A stretch of 14,604 nt of DNA from GCA-2716945 sp964342835 (GCA_964342835.1 CAYFGJ010000017.1:1-14604), one strand, 5' to 3'. Positions 7,237 through 13,830 are shown, counted from the first letter of the stretch. The notes: generated by a model from the letters alone, not told the origin. Program-made: numbers and translations.

Positions 7237-8386
7237 TATAGCTACTAGGTAAACTTATAGTTGTTTTCCATAAATTAACTGAATTAGTTAATTCCATCTT
7301 TGGATATTTTTTATACATAGGAAGTAAATGCTGCGGTTTCCATAATTCTCTAACATATATTCTATTTTTCTGAAATTTTTCTATTAACATAGTCTTTTTA
7401 ATAGTATTTTTTTTAATTATTAAATTATTTAGCCAATAATTCGGTTTGGTTGATTTTTTTTTAGTCATCATGTCAAAGAATTTATATTTAGTTAATTTTT
7501 TATTATATAAATTATGGAGTTTCTTTTTATTCAATAATATTTTTTTAATATTTTTTATTTGATTTAAACCCAGTGATGCATTTATATTGGCCATTTTAAA
7601 ATTATATCCAATATCATTATGTTCTAATTTCCAAGAATGTTGTATTTTGGCAACATTAATCAAATGATATAAATCTATATAATCTTTTTTATTCTTTATG
7701 AGAATTGCCCCACCCATACCAGTTGTAACAATCTTATTGCCATTAAAACTTAATATCCCATATTTAGAAAAGGTTCCAACATGTTTGTTACAAATAAAAG
7801 TTCCTAACGCGCCTGCACCATCTTCAATTATGTCAATATAAAATTTAGAGCATAATTTTTTTAATTTGTACATATCTACTGGATATCCAAATGCATGCAC
7901 AGCTATCAAAGTTTTTATTTGTTTTCTTGTTTTTTTATTTATACATTTATTGTTTTTAATTTGACAATTTGTTGATAAATAACGTTCAAGTTTATCAATA
8001 TCTATAGTTGGATATAATTTTTCACAGTCTATAAAATGTGGAATACCATCTAAATATTTAATAACGTTTGTAGTAGCAACAAAAGTCATTGAAGGCAATA
8101 AAACTTCTGTATTTTGAATATTAAACTGTTTTAATGAAATAAATAGTGCTGAAGTTCCAGTATTTGTGAGTAATACATATTTTGAACCTGTAATTTTTTT
8201 AATTTCATTAGTAAATTTTTCTAAATATAACCCTGATGTAGAAACATTGGTTGATTGAATACATTTCATTACATCTTTTTTAGATTTCTCAATTTCAATA
8301 GGTTCATGTACATAATAATCTTTCTTGTTGTGATTTAAGCAAGATTTGATATCTTTAGTTAAATTATTAAATATATTATTATTCAT
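7223..8386 (-). CDS. legC: DegT/DnrJ/EryC1/StrS sugar aminotransferase, LegC type
   Basis: A PLP enzyme of 387 residues that would aminate C4 of a 4-keto-6-deoxy nucleotide sugar using an amino acid donor. Motifs: TNTGTSAL (74-81, phosphate binding), LLPSMTFVATTN (96-107, characteristic of the LegC/NHT subgroup), HAFGYPVDM (164-172), EDGAGALG (188-195, Asp189 to the pyridine nitrogen) and SFNGNK (213-218) with Lys218 as the Schiff-base lysine, where many relatives also read SFNGNK. It is complete, with an ATG start overlapping the MarR-type gene by 8 bases, and its end overlaps neuC. The expected partner, a 4,6-dehydratase that makes the keto sugar (LegB), usually sits next to legC but is not here. 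The subgroup call is by motif recognition; PseC- or PglE-like amination of a related sugar is the alternative. Confidence 0.9.
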   Translation of the reverse strand: MNNNIFNNLTKDIKSCLNHNKKDYYVHEPIEIEKSKKDVMKCIQSTNVSTSGLYLEKFTNEIKKITGSKYVLLTNTGTSALFISLKQFNIQNTEVLLPSMTFVATTNVIKYLDGIPHFIDCEKLYPTIDIDKLERYLSTNCQIKNNKCINKKTRKQIKTLIAVHAFGYPVDMYKLKKLCSKFYIDIIEDGAGALGTFICNKHVGTFSKYGILSFNGNKIVTTGMGGAILIKNKKDYIDLYHLINVAKIQHSWKLEHNDIGYNFKMANINASLGLNQIKNIKKILLNKKKLHNLYNKKLTKYKFFDMMTKKKSTKPNYWLNNLIIKKNTIKKTMLIEKFQKNRIYVRELWKPQHLLPMYKKYPKMELTNSVNLWKTTISLPSSYIENI

Positions 8387-8729
8387 AATCTTTTTTTGTT
8401 TTATTTATTTCATCTTCTAATTCTTTTAATTCTTTTTTAATATCATCATATTCTTGCATTTTTCTTTTGAAGAAATTTATTGTTAACTTTGTCTTTTCTT
8501 CTATTCCTTGAGGCGTCAAATAATAAGCATATGCTCTTTTGTTTTTATTATTTATAAAATTCTTAGCCTTAATACTACCCTTTTCAACAAGTGCTTTTAA
8601 AATAAAATTGACTTTACCAAGACTAATACCCAAGCTTGCTGATAACTCCCTTTGGCTTATTTTTTCTTGGTGTTCAAGATATCTTAGAACTTCTAAGTCT
8701 TTGTCAGTATTTTTATTATTTTGAGTCAT
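8379..8729 (-). CDS. EPS-associated MarR-family winged-helix regulator
   Basis: A small DNA-binding protein of 116 residues. Residues about 10-75 form a winged helix-turn-helix: an LRYLEHQEKISQRELSASLG helical start, recognition helix around SLGKVNFILKALVEKG (37-52), a basic wing near NNKNKRAY, then YYLTPQGIEEK, which is typical of MarR relatives. Residues about 85-115 are a charged helix that should dimerise as a coiled coil. It matches the MarR-like group repeatedly found inside exopolysaccharide clusters. The gene is the third of the operon, 6 bases after the methyltransferase stop and overlapping legC by 8 bases. A natural but unproven target is the inverted repeat TATGTTCA-N5-TGAACATA present at the promoter of this operon and of the rfaH-like gene. 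Whether it represses or activates cannot be read from sequence. Confidence 0.87.
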   Translation of the reverse strand: MTQNNKNTDKDLEVLRYLEHQEKISQRELSASLGISLGKVNFILKALVEKGSIKAKNFINNKNKRAYAYYLTPQGIEEKTKLTINFFKRKMQEYDDIKKELKELEDEINKTKKDYE

Positions 8730-8735
8730 AAATAT

Positions 8736-9428
8736 TTATATTTTAAAATTATTTTTATTCCATATAGCTAAAATCTTATTAGTATCATGAGGATTATTAG
8801 AGCTATAGTCTGATAATTTATAATCTGGATTGGGAAGATTAAAAGGAGATTCTAATAAATTAATAGGTCTCCATCTATCTCCGAAAAAAGTATTTTTATT
8901 TGATCCTTTAACTTCATGGTTTGTAATAGCAACAAATTTAAAATTATGATCAACAATATTTTGCAAGCATTTTTTTATGTCTTTAATTGTTAGATGAAAT
9001 AACAAATCTCTTACAATTATTAGATCCGATTCAGGAAGAATATCATTTTTCAAATCTAAACATTTGAAAGTAATATTTTTCTTTTGATAATTTTTAATAT
9101 TATCTTCTATTAAATCTGGAACTATATCTGCGCCAATATATATTTTATTATTTAAATCTATATTAGAAATCCATTTTAGATCACCACATGGAATATCTAA
9201 AATTGAATCAACATTATTAGTTTTAATAAATTTTTTTAAATCATTTATTAAATGTTTTGTTGTATCTTTATTTGAACCTGATCCAGATAAAGATCCATCT
9301 TTTATATTTTGCCAATATTTAGTTTTATAAATAAATTTAAATTTATTCTTATCATCGAGAAACGAAATAAAGAATGTCTTAAATTTATCTATTATAAATA
9401 GTATTATTCTTTTAATTTTATTTAGCAT
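8736..9428 (-). CDS. Class I SAM-dependent methyltransferase
   Basis: A 230-residue protein with the Rossmann-type methyltransferase core: ILDIPCGD (76-83) is motif I for S-adenosylmethionine, YIGADIVPDLIEDN (97-110) supplies the acidic residue binding the ribose, and VRDLLFHLT (139-147) is the motif IV region. Just upstream is SGSGSNKDT (48-56), a segment seen in methyltransferases of glycan loci. The C-terminal half has FFGDRWRPINLLESPFN, an aromatic substrate-pocket-like stretch. A longer frame begins at a TTG at 9482 but would overlap the glycosyltransferase by 65 bases. I prefer the ATG at 9428, which overlaps by 11 bases, in line with the other junctions here. The N-terminal 25 residues are hydrophobic and basic and may sit on the membrane. 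It probably methylates a sugar or acyl-sugar; the acceptor is unknown. Confidence 0.82.
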   Translation of the reverse strand: MLNKIKRIILFIIDKFKTFFISFLDDKNKFKFIYKTKYWQNIKDGSLSGSGSNKDTTKHLINDLKKFIKTNNVDSILDIPCGDLKWISNIDLNNKIYIGADIVPDLIEDNIKNYQKKNITFKCLDLKNDILPESDLIIVRDLLFHLTIKDIKKCLQNIVDHNFKFVAITNHEVKGSNKNTFFGDRWRPINLLESPFNLPNPDYKLSDYSSNNPHDTNKILAIWNKNNFKI

Positions 9429-10341
9429 TAATAAAAACTTTAGGCAAAGAATGTATATATCCGGCAAGTCTTGCAATATCAAAAATAAAACCTGATATTG
9501 GTAATAAAAAAATTAATGGTATTCTTTTGAAGAAGTTAAAATTTGCAGATTTATAGTATGGTATTAAATAACCACGTATAATAAAATATAATAAAAATAT
9601 ATAAAAATAGTAATTATAAGGAAGAAATATAATAAAAATAATTAATGATATATAACCAATAGGTTTGAAATCTCCGTAAGCTTCCCATCCGTTTTTAGAG
9701 TATTCGAATACTTTACAAAGAGCTATAAAGTAATTACTAGAATAGTTTATTCCGTAATATTTAAAAATTACATCTTTGTTAACTTTTCTTACATATTTTT
9801 CTTTTTTAAATTTATTTATGAAATCAATATCATAGCTGGCTCTACATTCTTCAAGAAAGTAATTTAGTTTTTTCAATATTTCTTTTTTGATTAATGACCC
9901 GGTTAAACATATAGTATTATTTTTATATCCATAGGATTGTGCTACTAGTGACATATCAATATAACTGCTTCCCTCGGTATAGATTTTTCCAGAGACCATC
10001 TCGCAATTATATTTATTAATAATATCTAAACTTGATTCTAACCAATTAAAAGGAACAGCCAATCCACAATCTAAATAAGCAATTAAACAATGTTTTGCTT
10101 TTTGTATACCAAGATTAATTGATGAGCTTGGTGACATTTTGCCAGAATAAATGACTTTATAATTTGTTTTCTTTTCTTTTCTTATCCATCGTTTTATAAG
10201 ATCTTCGGTATTATCATTAGATCCCGAATCAACAAATATTACTTCATCTGGATGCAGACTTTGATTATTTATTGAATCCAGTGTTCTGATAATAGTTTCA
10301 GATTCATTGTAAAAAGGAATTACAATACTTATTTTATTCAT
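9418..10341 (-). CDS. Family 2 glycosyltransferase with C-terminal membrane segments
   Basis: A 307-residue GT-A fold enzyme of the GT2 family. The start ISIVIPFYNESETIIRTLDS (4-23) and FVDSGSNDNT (36-45) are the nucleotide-binding signature. The metal-binding DxD position reads LDCG (90-93), so the usual second Asp is replaced by Gly. EECRASYDIDF near 165-175 is the likely acceptor and catalytic-base region (ED/DxDF-type). Residues about 225-300 are very hydrophobic and should form two or three membrane helices, so it acts on a lipid-linked sugar at the cytoplasmic face. The ATG at 10341 lies 16 bases after the ops element, making it the first gene of the ops-controlled operon. No good Shine-Dalgarno precedes it. 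It is the only recognisable glycosyltransferase in the window, so others should lie past base 1 or elsewhere. Confidence 0.88.
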   Translation of the reverse strand: MNKISIVIPFYNESETIIRTLDSINNQSLHPDEVIFVDSGSNDNTEDLIKRWIRKEKKTNYKVIYSGKMSPSSSINLGIQKAKHCLIAYLDCGLAVPFNWLESSLDIINKYNCEMVSGKIYTEGSSYIDMSLVAQSYGYKNNTICLTGSLIKKEILKKLNYFLEECRASYDIDFINKFKKEKYVRKVNKDVIFKYYGINYSSNYFIALCKVFEYSKNGWEAYGDFKPIGYISLIIFIIFLPYNYYFYIFLLYFIIRGYLIPYYKSANFNFFKRIPLIFLLPISGFIFDIARLAGYIHSLPKVFINAK

Positions 10342-10357
10342 GTTATTTGGATTAGCA

Positions 10358-10368
10358 ACGCTACCGCC
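10358..10368 (-). promoter_or_regulatory. ops element (RfaH recruitment site)
   Basis: Read on the coding strand the sequence is GGCGGTAGCGT followed by TGCTAAT. The E. coli ops element is GGCGGTAGCGTG, so 11 consecutive bases match and only the twelfth differs (T for G), with GC following one base late. It is a GC-rich island in a very AT-rich leader, which argues against chance. In E. coli, RNA polymerase pauses at ops and RfaH binds the exposed non-template strand, after which it suppresses termination and polarity across long polysaccharide operons. Here it lies 16 bases before the first gene of the operon and directly downstream of an rfaH-like gene. I saw no second copy in the window. 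Confidence 0.85.
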
Positions 10369-10378
10369 GGCAAGGTTT

Positions 10379-10401
10379 ATATGTTCAAGCGTTGAACATA
10401 T
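10379..10401. repeat. Perfect 10-bp inverted repeat (operator-like) at the operon promoter
   Basis: The arms ATATGTTCAA and TTGAACATAT are exact complements around the three bases GCG. The core TATGTTCA-N5-TGAACATA is identical to that of the palindrome before the rfaH-like gene. It begins one base after the candidate -10 hexamer and covers the expected transcription start, the place for a repressor operator. No U run follows, so it is not an intrinsic terminator. If a promoter further upstream is used, the RNA could also fold here into a 10-bp hairpin a few bases before ops. Confidence 0.8.
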
Positions 10402-10402
10402 G

Positions 10403-10431
10403 ATTTTATGTTATTTATAATGGAATATCAA
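10403..10431 (-). promoter_or_regulatory. Candidate sigma-70 promoter for the polysaccharide operon
   Basis: The -35 hexamer TTGATA (10426-10431) and the -10 hexamer TAAAAT (10403-10408) each match the consensus at five of six positions and are 17 bp apart. Transcription would start near 10396, inside the palindrome, giving a leader of roughly 55 bases with ops starting close to +28. The TTGATA begins 7 bases after the stop codon of the rfaH-like gene. In AT-rich DNA such matches can arise by chance, but the same TTGATATTyCCA block appears at the same place before rfaH. Confidence 0.6.
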
Positions 10432-10437
10432 GATATG

Positions 10438-10932
10438 TTATGCATATATTCTTTGAATATATTGATTATCTACTGTTAGAATCCTTTCATTATTTAAGAA
10501 TTTTATTAATAATTTAGACCTATATTTACTGGATTTTTCAAGAAATATACCTTTCAAAGATGATAAATTGTCTTTTGTTACAACAACCTGATTACCTTTT
10601 TCTAAACTATTGATATTTAAGAGTTTATCTGACTTGAGATTAGACTTTATTGTATCTATAATTTCTTTATTTACGGCATAAGGAAAGCCAGACTCCTGAT
10701 TTATTAATAGTTTTGAAATTCCATATGTGTAATTAATCTTATGGATCTTATTAATAGTCTGAAGATTTATAAATATATAACTAGAAAATAGGGCTTCTTT
10801 ATGTATAACCCATTGATTTTTAACATATTTTTTGATTTTAAGGAAAGGAAGATATGTTTCATACCCTTGGTTTATAAGGTTTTTTTGAGCCTTATTTTCT
10901 TGGTTTGGTTTAGTTTTTGCTACTACCCACAT
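10438..10932 (-). CDS. rfaH: RfaH-type transcription antiterminator (specialised NusG paralogue)
   Basis: A 164-residue protein, close to the 162 residues of E. coli RfaH and shorter than most NusG. Residues 1 to about 95 form the NusG N-terminal domain that binds the RNA polymerase clamp: MWVVAKTKPNQENKAQKNL, YETYLPFLKIKK (25-36), the RfaH-like EALFSSYIFINL (46-57; EPLFPNYLFV in E. coli) and TYGISKLL (69-76). Residues about 110-164 align with the KOW/C-terminal domain (KGNQVVVTKDNLSSLKGIF; GDKVIITEGAFEGFQAIF in E. coli). Whether this domain switches fold as in E. coli RfaH cannot be seen. The ATG at 10932 is preceded by AGGGTGA at good spacing. The gene sits between ugd and an operon whose leader holds an ops element, which supports RfaH function over general NusG. 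It has its own candidate promoter and palindrome, so its level is probably controlled with that of its target operon. Confidence 0.9.
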   Translation of the reverse strand: MWVVAKTKPNQENKAQKNLINQGYETYLPFLKIKKYVKNQWVIHKEALFSSYIFINLQTINKIHKINYTYGISKLLINQESGFPYAVNKEIIDTIKSNLKSDKLLNINSLEKGNQVVVTKDNLSSLKGIFLEKSSKYRSKLLIKFLNNERILTVDNQYIQRIYA

Positions 10933-10952
10933 ATGTTCACCCTATGAACATA
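10932..10952. repeat. Perfect 8-bp inverted repeat (operator-like) over the rfaH translation start
   Basis: The arms TATGTTCA and TGAACATA flank the five bases CCCTA (TAGGG on the coding strand). The arms and their spacing equal those of the palindrome at 10379-10401, while the spacer differs. It overlaps the A of the rfaH ATG, includes the likely Shine-Dalgarno AGGG (10940-10943) in its centre, and begins right after the candidate -10 region. A bound protein would block transcription. An RNA hairpin hiding the Shine-Dalgarno is possible only if transcripts start further upstream, for example by read-through from ugd. Confidence 0.78.
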
Positions 10953-10981
10953 AGAATATATAATAAATCTGGAAATATCAA
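10953..10981 (-). promoter_or_regulatory. Candidate promoter of the rfaH-like gene
   Basis: TTGATA (10976-10981) is followed 17 bp later by TATTCT (10953-10958), or 15 bp later by the better -10 match TATATT (10955-10960). The -35 region is embedded in TCTTGATATTTCCA, which is nearly the same as TCTTGATATTCCA before the next operon. The start would fall near 10946, leaving a leader of about 12-15 bases that carries the Shine-Dalgarno. It occupies almost the whole 55-base gap after ugd, and no terminator is seen there. Confidence 0.5.
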
Positions 10982-10987
10982 GAAATA

Positions 10988-12316
10988 TTAAAGATTGATT
11001 TGATGGCCACGTCCTATAGCAAAATAAGAAATATTATGATTTTTCATTTTTTTTGGATTATATATATTTCTACCATCAAATATTAAAGGATTATTCAAAT
11101 TTTTTATAAATATGTCTAAATCGACAGACCAGAACTCTTTCCATTCCGTACATATGATAAGTGCATCTGAATTCTTTAATACTTTTATAGCTGATTTGTG
11201 CTCACTATAATTTTTATTTTTTATATTAGTTAGAATAGTTGCAACCGGATCATATGCTTTAACTTTCCCACCATGTTTTAAAATTGCATTTACTAATGTA
11301 ATACTTGGTGCATTTCTAACATCATCAGTATTAGGTTTAAAGGATAAACCCCATACCGCAAAAGTTTTATTTTTAATTTTGTTCTTAAAATATTTTTTAA
11401 TTTTTAAGAATAAATAATTTTTTTGATCTTCATTGATATTATGCACAGCCTTTAATAAAGTTGCGTTATAAGATTTTTTCTTAGCTGTGTGTATTAAAGA
11501 ATTTATATCTTTTGGGAAGCATGAACCGCCATAACCGCATCCAGGATATAAAAACTCTGTTCCAATGCGTTTATCAGCTCCCATTCCTTTTCTTACTTTT
11601 TCAATATCAACTCCATATTTATCAGCAATAATAGATAATTGATTAATAAAACTAATCTTTGTTGCTAACATTGCGTTAGAAGCATATTTTGTCAGTTCTG
11701 CAGAATTAATATCCATATATTGTATTTTATTTAATTTACGATTAAATGGAGAATAGATTTCTTCAAATATAGTTTTAAGTTTATTATTATCTAAACCAAT
11801 AATTATACGATCTGGTTTCATAAAGTCTTCAACAGCATTTCCCTCTTTTAAAAATTCTGGATTAGAAACAATAGAAAATGTAATATTTTTATTTAATTTT
11901 TTTAAATTATTCTCAATAAGATTTTTTATGACTATATTAGTTCCAACCGGGACTGTGGATTTCTCAATAATAATTTTATGATTATTCATATATTTTGATA
12001 TTGATATACAAGATTCTTTTATGCTTGTTAAATTTGTATCTCCATTTCTGTCTTGTGGTGTGTCAACTGCTAAGAAAATAATATTTGAGTGCTCTATTGC
12101 TAATTTATAACTATTTGTAAATTTTAATCTTTTTTTTCTAATATTAGATTTAACTAATTCTTTTAAACTTTTCTCATAAATAGGAAGTATTCCTTTTTTT
12201 AATTTATTTATCTTTTTTTTATCAATATCTAGGCAAATTACATCGTGACCTATTTCTGACAAACATGTGCCAGTTACTAGACCTACATAACCAATTCCTA
12301 TAACTGTAATTTTCAT
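10988..12316 (-). CDS. ugd: UDP-glucose 6-dehydrogenase
   Basis: This enzyme oxidises UDP-glucose twice with NAD+ to UDP-glucuronate, a precursor of acidic polysaccharides. The 442-residue protein has the Rossmann start KITVIGIGYVGL (2-13) with acidic Asp30/Asp32, AVDTPQDRNGDTNL (83-96), EKSTVPVGT (118-126), NPEFLKEGNA (152-161), ELTKYASNAMLATK (207-220, with Lys210 and Asn214) and GCGYGGSCFPKD (259-270), where Cys266 is the catalytic thiol. The C-terminal domain ends with FDGRNIYNPKKM, typical of Ugd rather than GDP-mannose or UDP-ManNAc dehydrogenases. It is complete, with an ATG overlapping the end of the Wzy-like gene by 4 bases (ATGA). It is probably co-transcribed with that gene and lies before the rfaH/ops switch, so it may be expressed independently of it. 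Confidence 0.93.
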   Translation of the reverse strand: MKITVIGIGYVGLVTGTCLSEIGHDVICLDIDKKKINKLKKGILPIYEKSLKELVKSNIRKKRLKFTNSYKLAIEHSNIIFLAVDTPQDRNGDTNLTSIKESCISISKYMNNHKIIIEKSTVPVGTNIVIKNLIENNLKKLNKNITFSIVSNPEFLKEGNAVEDFMKPDRIIIGLDNNKLKTIFEEIYSPFNRKLNKIQYMDINSAELTKYASNAMLATKISFINQLSIIADKYGVDIEKVRKGMGADKRIGTEFLYPGCGYGGSCFPKDINSLIHTAKKKSYNATLLKAVHNINEDQKNYLFLKIKKYFKNKIKNKTFAVWGLSFKPNTDDVRNAPSITLVNAILKHGGKVKAYDPVATILTNIKNKNYSEHKSAIKVLKNSDALIICTEWKEFWSVDLDIFIKNLNNPLIFDGRNIYNPKKMKNHNISYFAIGRGHQINL

Positions 12317-13830
12317 ATTTGTTTTTTATTGTTTATCTTATTTGTCATCAATCCAGAAATTATAGTCAATAAAACTGTCATAAATAATGTCGACTGTTGA
12401 TGCGAAAGAATAGTATGAGTAAACATGTATGAACTATAAACTATTATAATAGTTAGTCCTATCATTGCAAAATATTCACAATCTTCATTTTTATGTTTCA
12501 AACCATCTTTAAAATTATAAAAATTCATAATTAAGAAAAATAATAGACTTAAAAAGCCAAAAATACCAGTTTTTGCAAAAATATCTAAATATTGATTATG
12601 AGCATGGTTCATTCCAGCTGTAGGATTATTTAAATCGTTTCTTACAGGTGGTATAGATTTATTGTTAATAAGCTTATTTAACTCTAAATTAAAATTATTA
12701 AGACCTACTCCAGTGAAAGTATTTTTTTTAATCATAATGGCAGAACCTTCCCATATAATATATCTAGGTATTAGACTATCCTTTTGTTTCCATGTATGAG
12801 ACTTATCATCAAAAACATAATTGTATGTTGAGTAATATGCTTGAGAAATACGATTTGGGATATTTGAAAATATTATTAGAGTTGTTATAAAAAGCATTAA
12901 TATAATAAATACTCTAGGAAATAAAACTTTAAAACTGATTTTAGGGTATTTCAATAAATAGAAAATAGAAATAAAAATTAAAGCTATAAGGGGGCCTCTA
13001 GAAGCAGTTAAAGTCCACGCAAATAAAGATAATAATATAGCTAATGATGGTAGCAAGTAATTTTTATTAAATTTTATATAATAATTAAAACTTAATATTG
13101 ACATCATAGCGAATAAGAAAGATATATTACCAAAAATTGTAGATGAGCTTGTGAATCCACGTAACTGTGTGAGATTATCTGTTAATAGAAAATAAAATGC
13201 AGTTATTCCAATTACTATAGATGATATATATAAAATATTCATAAACTCATAAATATCTAAATCAATCTCTCTAATTAATATATATAACGGTATTACCAAT
13301 AGAAATCTTAAATAATTATCAGTTTCAGATAATGATGTATGAAAATATAAAGCATGGACAAATGGTATAAAATATAAAATAAAATATGAGGACATTAAAA
13401 TAATTTCTTTTTTTGTATACTGTCTAGATGAATAAAATATTAAATAATATATCGAATAAAGTATTAGTAATATAGCTGAATAATTATAAAGAGAGTTAGT
13501 TGATAATATGGTTAATAAAAAAATATATATTAATACTCTTATAATTCTATTATGGCTAATATCTTTTGTAGATTTTGATGGTAAAAAAATAATTGATAAG
13601 AATGTTAATATAGAAATAAAATATAATATAAATCTTGTTCTAGTATCTGGCATTCTAAAAAAGGATTCTGATTCATTGTAAAGTTTTATTAATTCAGGAA
13701 TTTTAAATGTTTCAAATATATGCAAAACTTGTACATTTGGTGGCCCAATGGATGCTATAAAAAATAAAATAAGTGAAAATGCAAATAGATATATTTTCTT
13801 TTCAAGCAATAAAGGGAAACTATTAAACAA
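12313..13830 (-). CDS. O-antigen polymerase/ligase family membrane protein (Wzy/WaaL, PF04932-like)
   Basis: A 505-residue integral membrane protein with about a dozen hydrophobic segments, starting with one at about residues 12-30. The PF04932-type features are TASRGP (275-280), GVGLNNF (374-380) in a large periplasmic loop of about 320-420, and NHAHNQYLDIFAKTGIFG (408-425), where His and Arg residues of this type are important in Wzy and WaaL. Polymerase and ligase cannot be separated by eye; the Wzz gene in the same region makes Wzy plausible. The start is uncertain: there is no ATG before residue 59, so I take the TTG at 13830, which gives the first helix intact and leaves 2 bases after fhs. 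An AGGA lies 11 bases before it, inside the fhs end. ATT codons slightly upstream are less likely. The protein is rich in Phe, Ile and Tyr. Confidence 0.85.
   Translation of the reverse strand: MFNSFPLLLEKKIYLFAFSLILFFIASIGPPNVQVLHIFETFKIPELIKLYNESESFFRMPDTRTRFILYFISILTFLSIIFLPSKSTKDISHNRIIRVLIYIFLLTILSTNSLYNYSAILLILYSIYYLIFYSSRQYTKKEIILMSSYFILYFIPFVHALYFHTSLSETDNYLRFLLVIPLYILIREIDLDIYEFMNILYISSIVIGITAFYFLLTDNLTQLRGFTSSSTIFGNISFLFAMMSILSFNYYIKFNKNYLLPSLAILLSLFAWTLTASRGPLIALIFISIFYLLKYPKISFKVLFPRVFIILMLFITTLIIFSNIPNRISQAYYSTYNYVFDDKSHTWKQKDSLIPRYIIWEGSAIMIKKNTFTGVGLNNFNLELNKLINNKSIPPVRNDLNNPTAGMNHAHNQYLDIFAKTGIFGFLSLLFFLIMNFYNFKDGLKHKNEDCEYFAMIGLTIIIVYSSYMFTHTILSHQQSTLFMTVLLTIISGLMTNKINNKKQI

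Noticed and set aside
9429..9482. An N-terminal extension of the methyltransferase from a TTG at 9482.
   Set aside because: It would overlap the glycosyltransferase by 65 bases and adds residues without family features. The ATG at 9428 gives an 11-base overlap like its neighbours.
10379..10401. The palindrome as an intrinsic terminator after rfaH.
   Set aside because: The stem is AT-rich and no U run follows on the coding strand. It also sits right after a good promoter and before ops.
10915..10930. A second ops-like element (GGGTAGTAGC) at the start of the rfaH-like gene.
   Set aside because: Only the GGTAG core is shared, and the bases encode the conserved Trp-Val-Val-Ala start of the protein.
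10379..10952. The twin palindromes as LexA/SOS boxes.
   Set aside because: They contain GTTC-N7-GAAC (inverted). The alphaproteobacterial LexA site is a direct repeat GTTC-N7-GTTC and the E. coli site is CTGT-N8-ACAG; neither fits. No repair gene is nearby.
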